64,000 nucleotides of DNA from Pseudohalocynthiibacter aestuariivivens (GTDB lineage: Bacteria; Pseudomonadota; Alphaproteobacteria; Rhodobacterales; Rhodobacteraceae): positions 1 to 64,000 of the forward strand of contig NZ_JAGFNU010000002.1 of assembly GCF_018457175.1 (NCBI RefSeq). The letters are read 5' to 3'. Positions 1-8,654 of this stretch are shown here, piece after piece; position 1 is the stretch's first letter, and every line of letters begins with the position of its first letter. A program made the position numbers and the translations under genes. The notes beneath the pieces were generated by a model that worked only from the letters and a program-made list of their open reading frames with translations, was not told where the DNA came from and made no database searches.

Positions 1-619
1 GCTTGGCAATCTGCGTCATATGCCGCGAATGGCGCAAAATCTTCGTATGTAGGAACAACAGCTGATCGCAAAGATCGAAGATGACCTCTTCTGCATCCGT
101 TGGCAGTTCAGGCAGGTCTCCATTCGCACAGTCTTTGGCAAATTGCAGCACGTGATAAACGCCTTGGGGCAGGATGACCCCAAACTCTGCCAATTGTGCC
201 CGCAGCATATTGATGGTCTGAGTACGCTGTCGCACGATCAAGTCGCGCGTGCGGTGAACAGCAAGGATCGCCTGCTGTTCCGGCGTCTTCACTTCAACAA
301 ACCGCATAGTTGGTCGGGTGACCGCCTCGCAAATAGCGGCTGCATCAACGGCATCTGATTTACCACGCTTGACGTAGGGCTTCACATACGTTGGTGGGAT
401 CAGTTTCACGTGATGACCGAGTCTGATCAGTTCACGCGCCCAATGGTGGCTGGTGCCACAAGCTTCAATACCGATCAAACAAGGTTCAAGGCGTTCAAAG
501 AATGGCAGAACCTGTACCCTTCTAAGAGCCCGATTGAATGCAACCTCACCTTGATCATTGATACCGTGAATTTGAAAAACATTCTTAGCCAAATCTAGGC
601 CAATTGTTGTAACTTCCAT
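1..619 (-). CDS. IS110/IS1111-family transposase, partial
   Basis: DEDD-type transposase that uses a RuvC-like fold for DNA strand exchange. The first 206 codons are present; the rest lies beyond the window edge (family length is about 340). Visible acidic residues fit the DEDD set: D9 in GLDLAKN, E52 in GIEACG, and D89/D92 in GKSDAVDA. The motif RTRDLIVRQRTQ is typical of the family. The start is the ATG at 619, with GAGGAG seven bases upstream. The reading frame is intact as far as it can be seen, so the element may be functional. In IS110 relatives a structured bridge RNA from a noncoding end guides target choice; for IS1111-type members it is expected at the 3-prime end, outside this window. 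Confidence 0.88.
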   Translation of the reverse strand, partial: MEVTTIGLDLAKNVFQIHGINDQGEVAFNRALRRVQVLPFFERLEPCLIGIEACGTSHHWARELIRLGHHVKLIPPTYVKPYVKRGKSDAVDAAAICEAVTRPTMRFVEVKTPEQQAILAVHRTRDLIVRQRTQTINMLRAQLAEFGVILPQGVYHVLQFAKDCANGDLPELPTDAEEVIFDLCDQLLFLHTKILRHSRHMTQIAK

Positions 620-620
620 T

Positions 621-702
621 GGGTGGCTCCTCTCATAAGCAGTTCAAGACAACTGCACTATGGCGCATTGTGACGCCAGATGATGCAGGAGCCATCCACC
701 CC
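621..702 (-). repeat. inverted repeat in the IS end, covering the transposase SD
   Basis: GGGTGGCTCCT (621-631) is complementary to AGGAGC...CACCC within 687-702, apart from a four-base bulge. Between them lies a smaller hairpin, TGGCG...CGCCA (661-678). Read on the minus strand, the proximal arm contains the transposase Shine-Dalgarno, so a transcript entering from outside the element would fold the ribosome site into a stem. Confidence 0.6.
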
Positions 703-813
703 ATCCGCATAGCAGACAATTAGCGGCTAACGGAATTACAGTTCCTTCCCGCAGTTTGATTGCTCGGTTCCTCAGAAGGCCTTGTAGGTAGGTATTTCCA
801 TAAAACTTCAAGA

Positions 814-828
814 GTTCCATCTTTGTTC
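814..828 (+). promoter_or_regulatory. LexA (SOS) box upstream of uvrA
   Basis: GTTC-CATCTTT-GTTC is an exact GTTC-N7-GTTC direct repeat, the SOS box used by LexA of Rhodobacterales and other alphaproteobacteria. It lies 66 bases before the uvrA start, where a promoter is expected. A second box is seen before recA. Confidence 0.85.
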
Positions 829-894
829 TCATTTTTTGATTGGAGACTCACTTCCGGTGCCCTATCTATTAATGACCGATGAATGAGGGCTGCT

Positions 895-3777
895 ATGGCG
901 GATCTGAAAAAGATCGAAGTGCGCGGAGCACGTGAACACAATCTGAAATCGATCGATGTCGATATTCCGCGCGACGAACTGGTTGTGATTACCGGGCTTT
1001 CGGGTTCTGGCAAGTCATCGCTGGCGTTTGACACGATCTATGCTGAAGGCCAGCGTCGTTACGTTGAAAGCCTGTCAGCTTACGCGCGTCAGTTCCTCAA
1101 CATGATGGAAAAGCCGGATGTTGACCACATCAGCGGGCTAAGCCCGGCGATTTCGATTGAACAAAAAACCACCTCTAAAAACCCACGCTCCACCGTCGGG
1201 ACCGTGACCGAAATATACGACTATATGAGGTTGCTGTTCGCGCGTGTCGGCACCCCTTACAGCCCGGCCACGGGATTGCCGATAGAGGCGCAGCAGGTTC
1301 AGGACATGGTCGACCGTGTCATGACGATGGAAGAAGGCACGCGCGCTTATCTTCTGGCACCTATCGTGCGTGACCGCAAAGGCGAGTACCGCAAAGAGTT
1401 TCTGGAACTGCGCAAACAGGGGTTCCAGCGCATAAAGGTCGACGGTACGTTTTATGAGTTGGACGAGCCGCCAACGCTTGACAAAAAGTTCCGCCACGAC
1501 ATTGATGTTGTCGTTGATCGCCTTGTCATTCGTGGCGGTCTGGGAACCAGGCTTGCTGACAGTTTCCGCACCGCGCTGGATCTGGCAGATGGAATAGCGG
1601 TTCTCGAAATCGTGCCCAGTGCAGATGAAGACGAACCAGAAGTGCCTGAACGCATTACGTTTTCGGAAAAATTCGCCTGTCCGGTCTCGGGCTTCACGAT
1701 TTCAGAAATTGAGCCCCGGCTGTTTTCCTTTAACGCCCCGTTCGGCGCATGCCCGTCTTGCGATGGTCTTGGGGTAGAGCTGTTTTTTGACGAACGACTG
1801 GTCGTTCCGGACGCGGCGCTAAAGCTGTACGATGGTGCACTTGCGCCTTGGCGCAAAGGCAAATCCCCCTATTTCCTGCAAACGATAGAGGCGATCGCGC
1901 GACACTACGAGTTTGACAAAAACACGCCCTGGAAAAGTCTGCCACCGCATGTTCAACAGGTGTTTCTCTATGGGTCCGGCGAAGACGAAATCAAATTTCG
2001 CTACGACGAAGGCGGACGTGTTTACGAAGTTATGCGCAGCTTTGAAGGCGTCATTCCAAATATGGAACGCCGCTATCGCGAAACGGATTCAAACTGGATC
2101 AGGGAAGAATTCGAACGCTACCAGAACAACCGGCCTTGCGGTGAATGTGGTGGCTACCGTCTCCGGCCAGAGGCGCTGGCGGTCAAAATCGCCGGGCTGC
2201 ACGCGGGTGAGGTTGTTCAGATGTCGATTCGCGAAGCGTTTGATTGGTGCAAGATTGTCCCTGATAAGCTGGGTGTGCAGAAAAACGAAATTGCACGCGC
2301 CATTCTGAAAGAAATTCGCGAACGGCTCGGATTCCTGAACAATGTTGGACTTGAATACCTGACATTGGCGCGCAACTCCGGCACGCTTTCCGGGGGGGAA
2401 AGCCAAAGGATACGCTTGGCAAGCCAGATCGGCTCTGGGCTGACAGGCGTCCTTTATGTGCTGGATGAACCGTCAATCGGTTTGCACCAGCGCGACAATG
2501 GCCGCTTGTTGCAAACGCTTAAAAACCTGCGTGATCAGGGAAATACCGTGATCGTCGTAGAACATGACGAAGAAGCGATCCGAGAGGCGGACTATGTCTT
2601 CGACATTGGGCCCGGCGCGGGTGTGCACGGGGGGCGTGTGGTTGCAGAGGGAACACCTGCTGACATCGTTGCAAACGCGACCTCGCTTACCGGCCAGTAT
2701 CTTTCCGGCGCGCGAGAAATTGGTATTCCAGCCAAAAGACGCAAGGGAAATGGCAAGAAAATCAAAGTCGTAAAGGCCACGGGAAATAACCTTAAAGAGG
2801 TGACCGCTGAATTCCCGCTCGGTAAGTTTATCTGCGTAACAGGCGTTTCCGGTGGCGGGAAATCGACGCTGACAATCGAAACCTTGTTCAAAACCGCCTC
2901 CATGCGCCTTAACGGCGCGCGCCAGACCCCAGCGCCCTGTGAAACAATCAAAGGGTTAGAGCACCTCGATAAGGTGATCGACATTGACCAGCGCCCCATC
3001 GGGCGCACCCCTCGATCAAACCCTGCAACTTATACCGGTGCCTTCACCCCGATTCGTGACTGGTTTGCAGGGCTGCCAGAATCAAAGACGCGCGGCTACA
3101 AGCCCGGGCGCTTTAGCTTCAACGTTAAAGGCGGACGGTGCGAGGCTTGTCAGGGTGATGGGCTCATCAAGATAGAAATGCATTTTCTGCCCGATGTCTA
3201 CGTGACATGCGAGACATGCCAGGGTGCTCGGTACAACAGGGAAACTCTGGAAATAAAATTTAAAGGCAAGAGCATAGCCGACGTTCTTGATATGACTGTT
3301 GAAGATGCACAAGAGTTTTTTAAAGCCGTGCCAAGTATTCGGGACAAGATGGTTGCGCTTGCACGGGTCGGACTGGGCTACATCAAGGTCGGCCAACAAG
3401 CGACAACTCTGTCAGGTGGTGAAGCACAACGTGTGAAACTGTCCAAAGAGCTCGCAAAGCGGTCTACTGGCCGGACGCTCTATATTCTGGATGAACCGAC
3501 AACTGGTTTGCATTTTGAAGACGTGAAGAAACTTCTCGAAGTCCTGCATGAACTGGTAGAGCAGGGGAACTCGATGATCGTCATTGAACATAATCTGGAC
3601 GTTGTTAAAACGGCTGACTGGATTCTGGATATCGGCCCCGAAGGCGGCGATGGCGGTGGCGAAATCGTCGCGACCGGAACGCCTGAAGATATTGCAAAGA
3701 ATGAGCGAAGCTATACCGGTCACTACCTGAAAGACATTCTGGCCCCAAAGAAGGTCAAGAATTTGGCGGCAGAGTAA
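895..3777 (+). CDS. uvrA: UvrABC excinuclease subunit A
   Basis: DNA-damage recognition ATPase of nucleotide excision repair; it forms the UvrA2-UvrB complex that scans DNA. The 960 residues match the usual size. Two ABC modules are visible: Walker A motifs GLSGSGKSS (about 34-42) and GVSGGGKST (about 650), and signatures LSGGESQR (about 498) and LSGGEAQR (about 840). Zinc-binding pairs CPSC (about 286) and CEAC/CETC (about 749) are present. An ATG at 883 is also in frame, but the protein family begins at MADLKK and GAGG lies ten bases before the ATG at 895. The LexA box at 814-828 implies SOS induction. The IS end sits about 100 bases upstream of that box. Confidence 0.98.
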   Translation: MADLKKIEVRGAREHNLKSIDVDIPRDELVVITGLSGSGKSSLAFDTIYAEGQRRYVESLSAYARQFLNMMEKPDVDHISGLSPAISIEQKTTSKNPRSTVGTVTEIYDYMRLLFARVGTPYSPATGLPIEAQQVQDMVDRVMTMEEGTRAYLLAPIVRDRKGEYRKEFLELRKQGFQRIKVDGTFYELDEPPTLDKKFRHDIDVVVDRLVIRGGLGTRLADSFRTALDLADGIAVLEIVPSADEDEPEVPERITFSEKFACPVSGFTISEIEPRLFSFNAPFGACPSCDGLGVELFFDERLVVPDAALKLYDGALAPWRKGKSPYFLQTIEAIARHYEFDKNTPWKSLPPHVQQVFLYGSGEDEIKFRYDEGGRVYEVMRSFEGVIPNMERRYRETDSNWIREEFERYQNNRPCGECGGYRLRPEALAVKIAGLHAGEVVQMSIREAFDWCKIVPDKLGVQKNEIARAILKEIRERLGFLNNVGLEYLTLARNSGTLSGGESQRIRLASQIGSGLTGVLYVLDEPSIGLHQRDNGRLLQTLKNLRDQGNTVIVVEHDEEAIREADYVFDIGPGAGVHGGRVVAEGTPADIVANATSLTGQYLSGAREIGIPAKRRKGNGKKIKVVKATGNNLKEVTAEFPLGKFICVTGVSGGGKSTLTIETLFKTASMRLNGARQTPAPCETIKGLEHLDKVIDIDQRPIGRTPRSNPATYTGAFTPIRDWFAGLPESKTRGYKPGRFSFNVKGGRCEACQGDGLIKIEMHFLPDVYVTCETCQGARYNRETLEIKFKGKSIADVLDMTVEDAQEFFKAVPSIRDKMVALARVGLGYIKVGQQATTLSGGEAQRVKLSKELAKRSTGRTLYILDEPTTGLHFEDVKKLLEVLHELVEQGNSMIVIEHNLDVVKTADWILDIGPEGGDGGGEIVATGTPEDIAKNERSYTGHYLKDILAPKKVKNLAAE

Positions 3778-3803
3778 ACGCTTTCTTTTTCCTTAAAATA
3801 TCC

Positions 3804-3816
3804 CCGCCGGAGGCGG
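3804..3816 (+). terminator. small GC-rich hairpin after uvrA
   Basis: CCGCC-GGA-GGCGG forms a perfect five-base-pair stem 27 bases after the uvrA stop. No uridine tract follows directly, so it may be a weak terminator or an RNA-stabilising hairpin. Confidence 0.4.
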
Positions 3817-3891
3817 AAAGTTTAAACCCGCTTTCGTACCGTGGGCGGAGTCGATTAAAAGATGGGGCACATGAGGTGTCGTATCCTCTCC

Positions 3892-3920
3892 TTGACGTTT
3901 TGAGTTATTCTACATAGATA
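3892..3920 (+). promoter_or_regulatory. sigma-70-like promoter for the PhzF/OCD pair
   Basis: TTGACG (3892-3897) and TAGATA (3915-3920) are separated by exactly 17 bases, a near-consensus housekeeping promoter. Initiation would fall near 3927, giving a leader of about 30 bases before the PhzF-like gene. Confidence 0.55.
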
Positions 3921-3956
3921 TTATGCAATATAGATAAAGATAAATGTGGATTGACC

Positions 3957-4847
3957 ATGCCATCAAACACGCGCGCGCCATTGAAATTCGTCCATTGTGA
4001 CGTTTTCACAGAGACACCTTATTCCGGTAACAGCCTCGCTGTCTTTCCAGAGAGTCACGAACTTGACGACAGGGAAATGCTCTCGATTACGCAAGAGCTT
4101 CGCCATTTCGAGTCCATTTTTCTCAATCCGACAGAGGATCATTACGTCTATCAAGCCCGGGTATTTGACCTGTTTGAAGAGCTGCCTTTTGCAGGGCATC
4201 CAATTATAGGGGCAGCCTGCACCTTGCATCGTCAATCTGCCTCGGCAGATGATGTAACCTGGACCTTCAAGCTGACAGGTGACCGTAAAGTCCAGGTACA
4301 GACAAAATTGCGGGAAGGGGAATACTCCGCTGTTCTTCATCAGGGGCGGCCAGAGTTTTTAGGCCGAATTCCAGATGCAATGCGCGCCGAGTTTTCTGAA
4401 GCGTTTAACCTTTTGGAAGCTGACTTTGCCAACCTGCCTATGGAAGTCATCTCGACCGGGTTGAAATACCTTGTAATTCCTGTTCGTCGGAATTTGGACC
4501 GCGCAAAAATAGTCGTTCCTGATCTCGAAGAAAAGCTGCGCGCTCATGGCGCAGAATTTGCGTATTTGTTCAATCCCGAAACCTTTGAGGGGCGTCATTG
4601 GAACAACGATGGTGTGGTTGAGGATGTCGCAACAGGAAGTGCCGCTGGTGTTGTCGGGGCCTACGCTCTGAAACATCGCATTGTCAGAGACGGGGAAGCT
4701 TTTTTATTAAAGCAAGGTCACTATATGGGACGCCCGAGCAAAATTGAGGTGACGGCATTTGGCGATCCTGAAGACGTAACCAGCGTTCATGTCGGAGGGC
4801 CTGTCGCTTTTGTCGGAACGGGTCAGCTTGAGGTATTGCCATGTTAG
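3957..4847 (+). CDS. PhzF-family isomerase/epimerase-like protein
   Basis: Member of the PhzF family, which shares the two-lobed diaminopimelate-epimerase fold and works through a general acid/base Glu. The 296 residues match the family. Visible family features are the start KFVHCDVFTETPYSGNSLAV, the Glu in RHFESIF, the segment EELPFAGHPIIGAA, and the late motif DVATGSAAG. A TTG at 3951 is an alternative start; the ATG at 3957 has GTGGA at a good distance. It overlaps the following cyclodeaminase-family gene by seven bases, so the two are co-translated. True phenazine synthesis is unlikely because no other phz genes are present. The substrate is unknown, probably an amino acid or its cyclic derivative. 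Confidence 0.85.
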   Translation: MPSNTRAPLKFVHCDVFTETPYSGNSLAVFPESHELDDREMLSITQELRHFESIFLNPTEDHYVYQARVFDLFEELPFAGHPIIGAACTLHRQSASADDVTWTFKLTGDRKVQVQTKLREGEYSAVLHQGRPEFLGRIPDAMRAEFSEAFNLLEADFANLPMEVISTGLKYLVIPVRRNLDRAKIVVPDLEEKLRAHGAEFAYLFNPETFEGRHWNNDGVVEDVATGSAAGVVGAYALKHRIVRDGEAFLLKQGHYMGRPSKIEVTAFGDPEDVTSVHVGGPVAFVGTGQLEVLPC

Positions 4848-5797
4848 CACTACCCGTGTTTGAGGCGTCAGACATCAGGCCTCTGCTTTCAATTGCCGCA
4901 TTGATTGGGCCAATGCGGCAAGTCTTTATTGATCTGTCCGAAGGGAGGGTTCAGGCGCCAATTGCAGTGCTGCATCCGACGGACAAATCAGACATTCACG
5001 TCAAATCCGCAGTTATCGAGAATGTACCCTATTTCACCGTGAAAATGGCTGGTTGGTCAGAGGTGCTCGCTGACCAGGGATTGCCAGCGTCTTCCGGCCT
5101 GATTGCCGTGTTTGACAGTTCCACTTGCAAACCACTGGCGATCTTGCGCGATGACCATGTGATATCTGATTTTCGGACAGCCGCCGCCGGGGCAGTTGCG
5201 ACAGATCTGCTGGCCCGTCCGAACTCGAAAAGAATCTTGATCACAGGCACTGGTACGCAGGCATATCTACAGGCACAGGCGGTTTTGACTGTAAGGGATA
5301 TCTCCGAAGTTCTGCTTTGGGGGCGAAACGCTGAGAAGGTTGCGAGATTGCGTGAAAGGCTTTTGCATGAACATCCTGCCCTTTCTATTCGTTCCTGTAC
5401 AGAATTGGAAACCGCGGTACGACAGGTTGATATTGTCGTCACAGCAACCGCTGCAAGAAACCCCATACTGCAGGGGAAATGGCTCGTTCCGGGCCAACAC
5501 GTCATGTCTGTTGGTGCCGACGATACGACGAAGCAAGAACTGGATATCAACTGTTTCAGACGCGCAAATGTGGTTGCAGTAGACGCTGTTGATGCCGCGC
5601 ATGTTTACGGGAACCTGCACAATAGCGGATATCTGACAGAGTGCGGCGAGGGGTCTATTGCGGAGCTCGGCCAGATCATTTCGCAAAAACGCAACGGAAG
5701 AAAATCTGACGATGACATAACAATCGCTAGCCTCGTTGGGCTTGGTGTGCAGGATTTAGCTACCGTCGCGGTTATTTCTGGCAAGCTCGGATTTTAA
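4841..5797 (+). CDS. ornithine cyclodeaminase / mu-crystallin family NAD(P)-dependent enzyme
   Basis: Belongs to the family that includes ornithine cyclodeaminase, alanine dehydrogenase, pyrroline-2-carboxylate reductase, iminosuccinate reductase and EutC. The 318 residues are typical. The N-terminal half carries the substrate-domain signature (HVKSAVIE, YFTVKMAG, LAILRD, DFRTAAAGAVA), followed by a Rossmann segment (RILITGTGTQA, about 130-140). GAGG lies eight bases before the ATG. The overlap with the PhzF-like gene suggests both act on one imine or amino acid substrate, such as racemisation followed by imine reduction or deamination. The exact reaction cannot be told from sequence. Confidence 0.85.
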   Translation: MLALPVFEASDIRPLLSIAALIGPMRQVFIDLSEGRVQAPIAVLHPTDKSDIHVKSAVIENVPYFTVKMAGWSEVLADQGLPASSGLIAVFDSSTCKPLAILRDDHVISDFRTAAAGAVATDLLARPNSKRILITGTGTQAYLQAQAVLTVRDISEVLLWGRNAEKVARLRERLLHEHPALSIRSCTELETAVRQVDIVVTATAARNPILQGKWLVPGQHVMSVGADDTTKQELDINCFRRANVVAVDAVDAAHVYGNLHNSGYLTECGEGSIAELGQIISQKRNGRKSDDDITIASLVGLGVQDLATVAVISGKLGF

Positions 5798-5860
5798 ATC
5801 TGAAGTTTCCCAAGAAACATTCGTTCAAGACCCATGGACTGCCTCCAAGTTTCGGAATTT

Positions 5861-5886
5861 TCAAATTGTTATGCAATTTGATTTTT
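5861..5886 (+). terminator. AT-rich intrinsic terminator after the cyclodeaminase-family gene
   Basis: TCAAATTG (5861-5868) pairs perfectly with CAATTTGA (5874-5881) around a five-base loop, and is followed at once by TTTTT. It lies 64 bases after the stop codon and before the separate sulfotransferase gene. Confidence 0.5.
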
Positions 5887-5943
5887 AGGGACTATTCTTG
5901 CGTATCAATTTAGACAGCGTCTGAAAGAAATGGGGGGTTTATC

Positions 5944-6579
5944 ATGTCACTTAAAATCATCGGGTCGGGGTTTGGCCGTACCGGAACAAGATCGCTCAAA
6001 GAAGCGCTGGAACAGCTTGGGTTTGGGCCGTGCCACCATATGGAAGAAGTATTTAACAACCCCAACCAAGTCCCGGTTTGGCAAGCATTTGTGGCCGGGG
6101 AACGCATTGATTGGCATAAGTTTTTTGCAGGTTACAATTCCCAGATCGACTGGCCGGGTTCGCACATCTGGCGTGAACTATCCGAAACGTTTCCCGATGC
6201 AAAGGTCATACATAGCGTTCGCCCCGAGGATTCGTGGTGGAAAAGTTTCTCTACTACAATCGGTAAGCTGTTAACAGTTTATGAGAGGATGGAATTGCCG
6301 CCGCACGTCCGTGATATGTTGGATGCTGCAAGCGAATTTATCGGAAAAACGACATTCAACGGCCAGTTCATGGATCGTGAAATGGCCTTGGCAGCATTTC
6401 GCAAACGTGCCCTGGATGTGCAGGCTGCTCTTCCTGCAGATCGGCTTTTGGTTTTTGATGTGGCCCAAGGATGGGACCCTTTGTGTAATTTCCTCGAAGT
6501 TCCTGTTCCGGATGGACCGTTTCCACACCTCAATGAATTAAACGAATTCTGGGAAAGAGTTGGCGGAGAGCCAGACTAA
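5944..6579 (+). CDS. sulfotransferase-family protein
   Basis: Cytoplasmic protein of 211 residues from the small sulfotransferase family common in marine alphaproteobacteria. The PAPS-binding 5-prime phosphosulfate loop appears at the start: GSGFGRTGTRSLKEAL (about 7-22). A later VIHSVRPEDSWWKS segment (about 89-102) corresponds to the 3-prime phosphate site. The acceptor is unknown. A GGGGGG tract precedes the ATG at suitable distance. It is convergent with the next gene and overlaps it by four bases. A second, different sulfotransferase-type gene occurs at 27538. Confidence 0.8.
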   Translation: MSLKIIGSGFGRTGTRSLKEALEQLGFGPCHHMEEVFNNPNQVPVWQAFVAGERIDWHKFFAGYNSQIDWPGSHIWRELSETFPDAKVIHSVRPEDSWWKSFSTTIGKLLTVYERMELPPHVRDMLDAASEFIGKTTFNGQFMDREMALAAFRKRALDVQAALPADRLLVFDVAQGWDPLCNFLEVPVPDGPFPHLNELNEFWERVGGEPD

Positions 6580-7243
6580 GCATCCTGAATTTTGTCGGCG
6601 CGCAACGGGCATGCGAGGTAGACACCAAATTCTTCACCGATATCGCAGCTGACACGGGCATGGACCTTGCCTTGCCTGTCGACAAATCGCTGACTGTTGT
6701 CAGTAGGGAAAATGCCTTCGTGCCAGATGTTGGCGTGGATATAAAGGCCACGGGATCCGTCACACCAAAAGGCCACAACTTTTTCAGGCTTCAGGTCATC
6801 CCCCGGTAAGGCGACCGGAACGTTGAACGGTTTTTTGTCGAGAGGGAAGAACAACTGCCCGCCATCCGGGTGATAGTTCATGTGCCACAAGAGAACCTGA
6901 TCGCGCGGGACCGTCTGCCGTTCGGTTAAGGCGTTTTGCGGATCAGTCGACCATCCCAACACATAGTTGCCCTTGACCGCTTCGTTTGATCCATAAAGCA
7001 CGTCACCCTTCCATTCGCCGGAAAAGACACCTTCGACCCATCCGCCCTCGTCGCCGGTGCCCTCATCTACCGGCCGCCATCCCTGCGCGGGCCAGCGCGT
7101 TATTTCAATTTCAAAACCCTGGGGTCATCGACAAGATATCCATAGTCCTTAACGGTGTCCTCGGTCGCGCGTATCAGCGGAACTTCGTGCCATGGCAGTG
7201 AAGGTTTTTCTTTTGCATCAAAGATATATTCTGGTGCGTTCAT
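6576..7243 (-). pseudogene. ureidoglycolate-lyase (AllA)-like protein, frameshifted
   Basis: Two adjacent frames together make one protein of about 222 residues. Codons from the ATG at 7243 (GAGGAA upstream) read MNAPEYIFDA to GYLVDDP; from about 7121 the protein continues in another frame as QGFEIEITRW down to the stop at 6576. The break is at a run of four G on the plus strand (about 7120-7124), where five would restore one frame. The C-terminal half resembles the cupin-like AllA family: LFFPLDKKPF, a VVAFWCDGSRGLYIH segment and NIWHEGIFP correspond to the usual FVPLD..PF, the Gly-rich turn and W-H motif. It is either a recent pseudogene or a homopolymer sequencing error. Its true substrate is uncertain. 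Confidence 0.75.
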
Positions 7244-7471
7244 TTTGGGGTTCCTCACCATGTTACCTGACGAAGGCTGAAGCATTGGATCAACTTAAGC
7301 AATTGGCAGCGTCGTTGTTCTGAAGGTCATCACACGAAATATCCTTACTCTTGCTTTTGGTATTGCCAGTACGGGTGCATTCAAGTTCAGTGATTATTAG
7401 CGCATTACACGGGGTATATGCGATTACGGCCAGCGGCATGTTTAAACCAAGCAACCGACAAGGACATCATA

Positions 7472-8455
7472 TTGGCGAACTCATCCGAAATCGTAGACCT
7501 TGACGCAATTTCGCTTGCAGAGGCGAAGCTGGCGGGAAAAATAATTCGAACACCAGTCCTAGATGTTCGGCAGTCGGGGCTTGAGGAAAAGCTACCCCAT
7601 GCCAGCACGGTCACGATGAAGCTGGAACTGTTCCAGAAAGCGGGGTCATTCAAAGCCCGGGGTGCCTATCTTTCGATCGATGCCCTTTCTGAAGACCAGC
7701 GAAAGTCCGGAGTGGTTGCTGCAAGCGGTGGCAATCATGGGCTTGCTGTGTCCTGGGCGGCGCGGGCAGCAGGGGTAAGCGCAAAAATTGCGATACCGCG
7801 CACGGCGGATCCGTTTCGCATTGAGGCGTGCGAAAACCTTAGGGCCGATGTCGTTTTGTGCGATGATATTGCTGCGGCCTTCGCAGCGATGGAAGAGATC
7901 GAAACGCAGGAAAACCGCATTAAGATTCATCCGTTTGAAGGAATTTCGATGACGCTTGGCGCGGCGACCTGCGCCAAGGAGTTTTTCGAGGATGCAAATG
8001 ATCTTGATGCCGTCATCCTTCCTGTCGGGGGTGGGGGATTGATCAGTGGGATGAGCGCTGCCTTTAAACTTTTGAACCCAGAGATTACCGTCTACGGCGT
8101 GGAGCCGTTCGGCGCCGATGCATTATACCGAAGTCTGCAGGCGGGTATGCCACAGTCTATTGATAAGGTTGATACCATCGCAGACAGTCTTGGGTCGCCG
8201 ACCGCACTTCCATATTCATTCGGGCTAGCCCAAAAATATGTTGATGAGGTTGTTCGTGTTCGTGACGATGATCTGAGGGAGGCAATGACGCTGATGTCTC
8301 AGACTTTGAAACTTATGCCAGAACCAGCCTGTGCCGCGTCGCTGGCTGGCGCGCTCGGCCCCCTGCGCGAACAGTGCGAGGGGCAGAGAGTAGGGCTTTT
8401 GGCATGTGGGTCCAATATTGGTCTGGAAAGGTTTCGAGCGCTGACAGCCCGTTAG
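7472..8455 (+). CDS. PLP-dependent threonine/serine dehydratase family protein
   Basis: Fold-type II PLP enzyme of 327 residues that eliminates water and ammonia from a beta-hydroxy amino acid. The PLP lysine is in GSFKARGAY, the phosphate-binding Gly loop is VGGGGLISG, and ASGGNHG is the substrate Asn region. It lacks the C-terminal ACT regulatory domain, so it is a catabolic or special-purpose type (relatives include EutB of hydroxyectoine use and beta-hydroxyaspartate dehydratase). I place the start at the TTG at 7472 because AGGA lies seven bases upstream and homology begins just after it; an ATG at 7418 would add 18 unlikely residues. Neighbours suggest a role in amino acid catabolism. 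Confidence 0.85.
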   Translation: MANSSEIVDLDAISLAEAKLAGKIIRTPVLDVRQSGLEEKLPHASTVTMKLELFQKAGSFKARGAYLSIDALSEDQRKSGVVAASGGNHGLAVSWAARAAGVSAKIAIPRTADPFRIEACENLRADVVLCDDIAAAFAAMEEIETQENRIKIHPFEGISMTLGAATCAKEFFEDANDLDAVILPVGGGGLISGMSAAFKLLNPEITVYGVEPFGADALYRSLQAGMPQSIDKVDTIADSLGSPTALPYSFGLAQKYVDEVVRVRDDDLREAMTLMSQTLKLMPEPACAASLAGALGPLREQCEGQRVGLLACGSNIGLERFRALTAR

Positions 8456-8563
8456 CGAAAGAGACAAAGGTAACGCTTGTATATTGGTTTGCGTAATCCA
8501 ACCTTTTTTCAACACTTTTTTGGTGCGGGCCAATAATCTCAATTTTTCCACCCGGATTTCGCT

Positions 8564-8643
8564 TGCACACCTCTGCGATTTCAGTTCTTCGTGCGGGGCG
8601 TGTGCAGACTCCGCAGAGCCCATTTTGATTGCTCTGTTTCTTT
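8564..8643 (+). promoter_or_regulatory. attenuator or riboswitch-like leader of the EamA gene
   Basis: Three mutually competing helices are visible. (1) TGCACAC (8564-8570) pairs with GTGTGCA (8600-8606), and extends through CTCTGC with GCGGGG (8593-8598) past one bulged base. (2) CTCTGCG (8571-8577) pairs perfectly with CGCAGAG (8612-8618). (3) CAGAGC (8614-8619) pairs with GCTCTG (8631-8636), followed by TTTCTTT, like an intrinsic terminator. Helix 2 excludes both the extension of helix 1 and the terminator. Helices 1 (core) and 2 could alternatively coexist as a pseudoknot. The EamA ribosome site (AGGA) follows directly. No ligand or leader peptide is identified. Confidence 0.55.
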
Positions 8644-8654
8644 AGGAAAAACAA

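Larger units (their letters stand above)
1..715 (-). mobile_element. IS110/IS1111-family insertion sequence, one end only
   Basis: The left edge of the window lies inside an insertion sequence whose transposase reads leftward off the edge. About 90 bases of noncoding element end lie between the transposase start (619) and uvrA-side DNA. The outer boundary is estimated near 702-715, just past an inverted repeat arm, and cannot be fixed without the other end. IS110-type elements make no target duplication, so none is expected. An 11-base palindrome (TTAGCGGCTAA, 720-730) directly outside could belong to the target; that is inference. Confidence 0.75.

Noticed and set aside
5029-5550. Minus-strand open frame opposite the cyclodeaminase-family gene
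   Set aside because: Shadow frame with no family similarity; the sense gene is well supported.
8485-8512. TTGG...CCAA followed by CCTTTTTT as terminator of the dehydratase gene
   Set aside because: Only four base pairs; too weak to call.
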